A stretch of DNA of 6,047 bases from Azoarcus sp. (GTDB lineage: Bacteria; Pseudomonadota; Gammaproteobacteria; Burkholderiales; Rhodocyclaceae): NCBI GenBank assembly GCA_031285365.1, contig JAITWP010000179.1, positions 1 to 6,047 of the forward strand, given 5' to 3'. Shown in pieces: positions 5,342 to 6,047 of this stretch; position 1 is the stretch's first letter, and every line of letters starts with the position of its first letter. Position numbers and translations under genes: made by a program. The notes beneath the pieces were generated by a model that saw only the letters and a list, made by a program, of their open reading frames with translations, was not told where the DNA came from and searched no databases.

Positions 5342-6047
5342 TTACCGCTGTTGTCTTGACCGCTTCTTTTCCTCGTCCGCACGGCTGCGGATTTCACGCA
5401 GGCGGGCATCGACTGCGGATAATTCGTAAAAATCACCATCCTTGACGCGCTGGGCCAGTTCCAGTTGCTCGACTGCACCACGATAGGCACCCTGTAAAAC
5501 ATAAACCTCCGCCTGGGCGCGATGTTTTGCCGTGTGCCTGCCCAGAGACTCGTTGGCACGCGCCAGCAACCCCCACAGCCGTATGTCGCTGCTGCGCCCA
5601 ACGAGCACCCGACGTATGCCCCGTTCTGCGTCCTGCGCACGCCCACCGACAATCTGCGCATTGCCCAGGGCATAGATGGCGCTCATGCTATCCGGAAAAG
5701 TCTTGCAGGCGGCAGAAAGCATTTTAACTGCCGCATCGGTATCACGACGGGCCAACGCCAATTCGCCCGAGAGTATGGCAATGAAAGATGAAGGCTTGGC
5801 GCGGCGGTGCAATTCATCGAGCGTGCGCGCAGCATCCTCCAGATGCCCGATCCGAAACTGCGCATATGCCAATCCGTAACGTAGCGCCACATCATCCGGG
5901 CTGCCCGCGAGCAATCCCGCAAACGTCCGTACCGCTTCGGCGCCCGATAGCGACTGCACGCGCAGGCGCGCGCGCACGTAGCCAAAATCCGGAGAATCGG
6001 GTACCTGCCGATAGCGCATGCTCATGACCCGGTTTTCCATGTCGGCG
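5342..6047 (-). CDS. M48 metalloprotease, BepA-like: C-terminal TPR part (truncated by window edge)
   Basis: About 234 residues of the C-terminal part are visible, and the frame runs on past the right edge (two more codons, Ala-Asp, precede the first Met), so the Met at 6038-6040 is internal. The visible opening DMENRVMSMRYRQ and the following DSPDFGYVRARLRV resemble the junction between protease and TPR domain in BepA/YfgC-type M48 proteins. What follows is several helix-turn-helix TPR-like repeats with characteristic residues, for example ALRYGLAYAQFRIGHLEDA, then SAIYALGNAQIVGGRAQDA, and a last repeat around AYRGAVEQLELAQR. The end is a charged tail, EEKKRSRQQR. The HExxH protease domain lies outside the window and is not seen. 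BepA acts in the periplasm on outer-membrane protein and LPS-transporter assembly. The identity rests on the TPR tail and the tusA neighbour. Confidence 0.75.
   Translation of the reverse strand, partial: ADMENRVMSMRYRQVPDSPDFGYVRARLRVQSLSGAEAVRTFAGLLAGSPDDVALRYGLAYAQFRIGHLEDAARTLDELHRRAKPSSFIAILSGELALARRDTDAAVKMLSAACKTFPDSMSAIYALGNAQIVGGRAQDAERGIRRVLVGRSSDIRLWGLLARANESLGRHTAKHRAQAEVYVLQGAYRGAVEQLELAQRVKDGDFYELSAVDARLREIRSRADEEKKRSRQQR

Overview
The window looks like chromosomal DNA from a GC-rich Gram-negative proteobacterium, most likely a betaproteobacterium. This is inferred from a PEP-CTERM protein (exosortase-sorted, biofilm or EPS-associated), a complete MCE/Mla-type lipid transport operon ending in an outer-membrane auxiliary lipoprotein, and a tusA-like gene directly behind an M48 metalloprotease gene with a TPR tail. 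No rRNA or tRNA is present to settle taxonomy. I see no insertion sequence, integrase, CRISPR array or toxin-antitoxin pair.

Layout. Positions 1-348 carry no convincing gene. The first 160 bases hold a series of short stem-loops, followed by a clear rho-independent terminator at 163-187 on the plus strand. A second terminator with U-tracts on both strands (291-318) closes the minus-strand PEP-CTERM gene (349-1116). Positions 1117-1474 are an AT-rich divergent intergenic region with inverted and direct repeats. From 1475 to 5062 a tightly packed four-gene plus-strand operon encodes a STAS-MlaE fusion permease, an MlaF-type ATPase, an MlaD-type MCE protein with a long helical tail, and a PqiC-like lipoprotein. 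Two of its three junctions are GTGA stop/start overlaps. It converges, 18 bases apart, on a minus-strand pair: a TusA-family sulfurtransferase (5081-5311) downstream of the TPR-containing C-terminal part of a BepA-like M48 metalloprotease (5342 to the window edge).

How the genes work together. The four-gene operon holds every part expected of an envelope lipid ABC transporter: membrane permease with built-in STAS regulator, ATPase, inner-membrane-anchored periplasmic MCE protein, and outer-membrane lipoprotein. The gene order is E-F-D-lipoprotein with no mlaC or separate mlaB, so it is probably a paralogous MCE system rather than the classical mlaFEDCB locus. The flanking PEP-CTERM and M48 products also act in the envelope, but nothing in the sequence links them functionally to the transporter.

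I do not see a clearly new system. The best leads are the repeat-rich divergent intergenic region with an orphan Shine-Dalgarno sequence, the stem-loop series at the left edge, and the long helical extension of the MCE protein.
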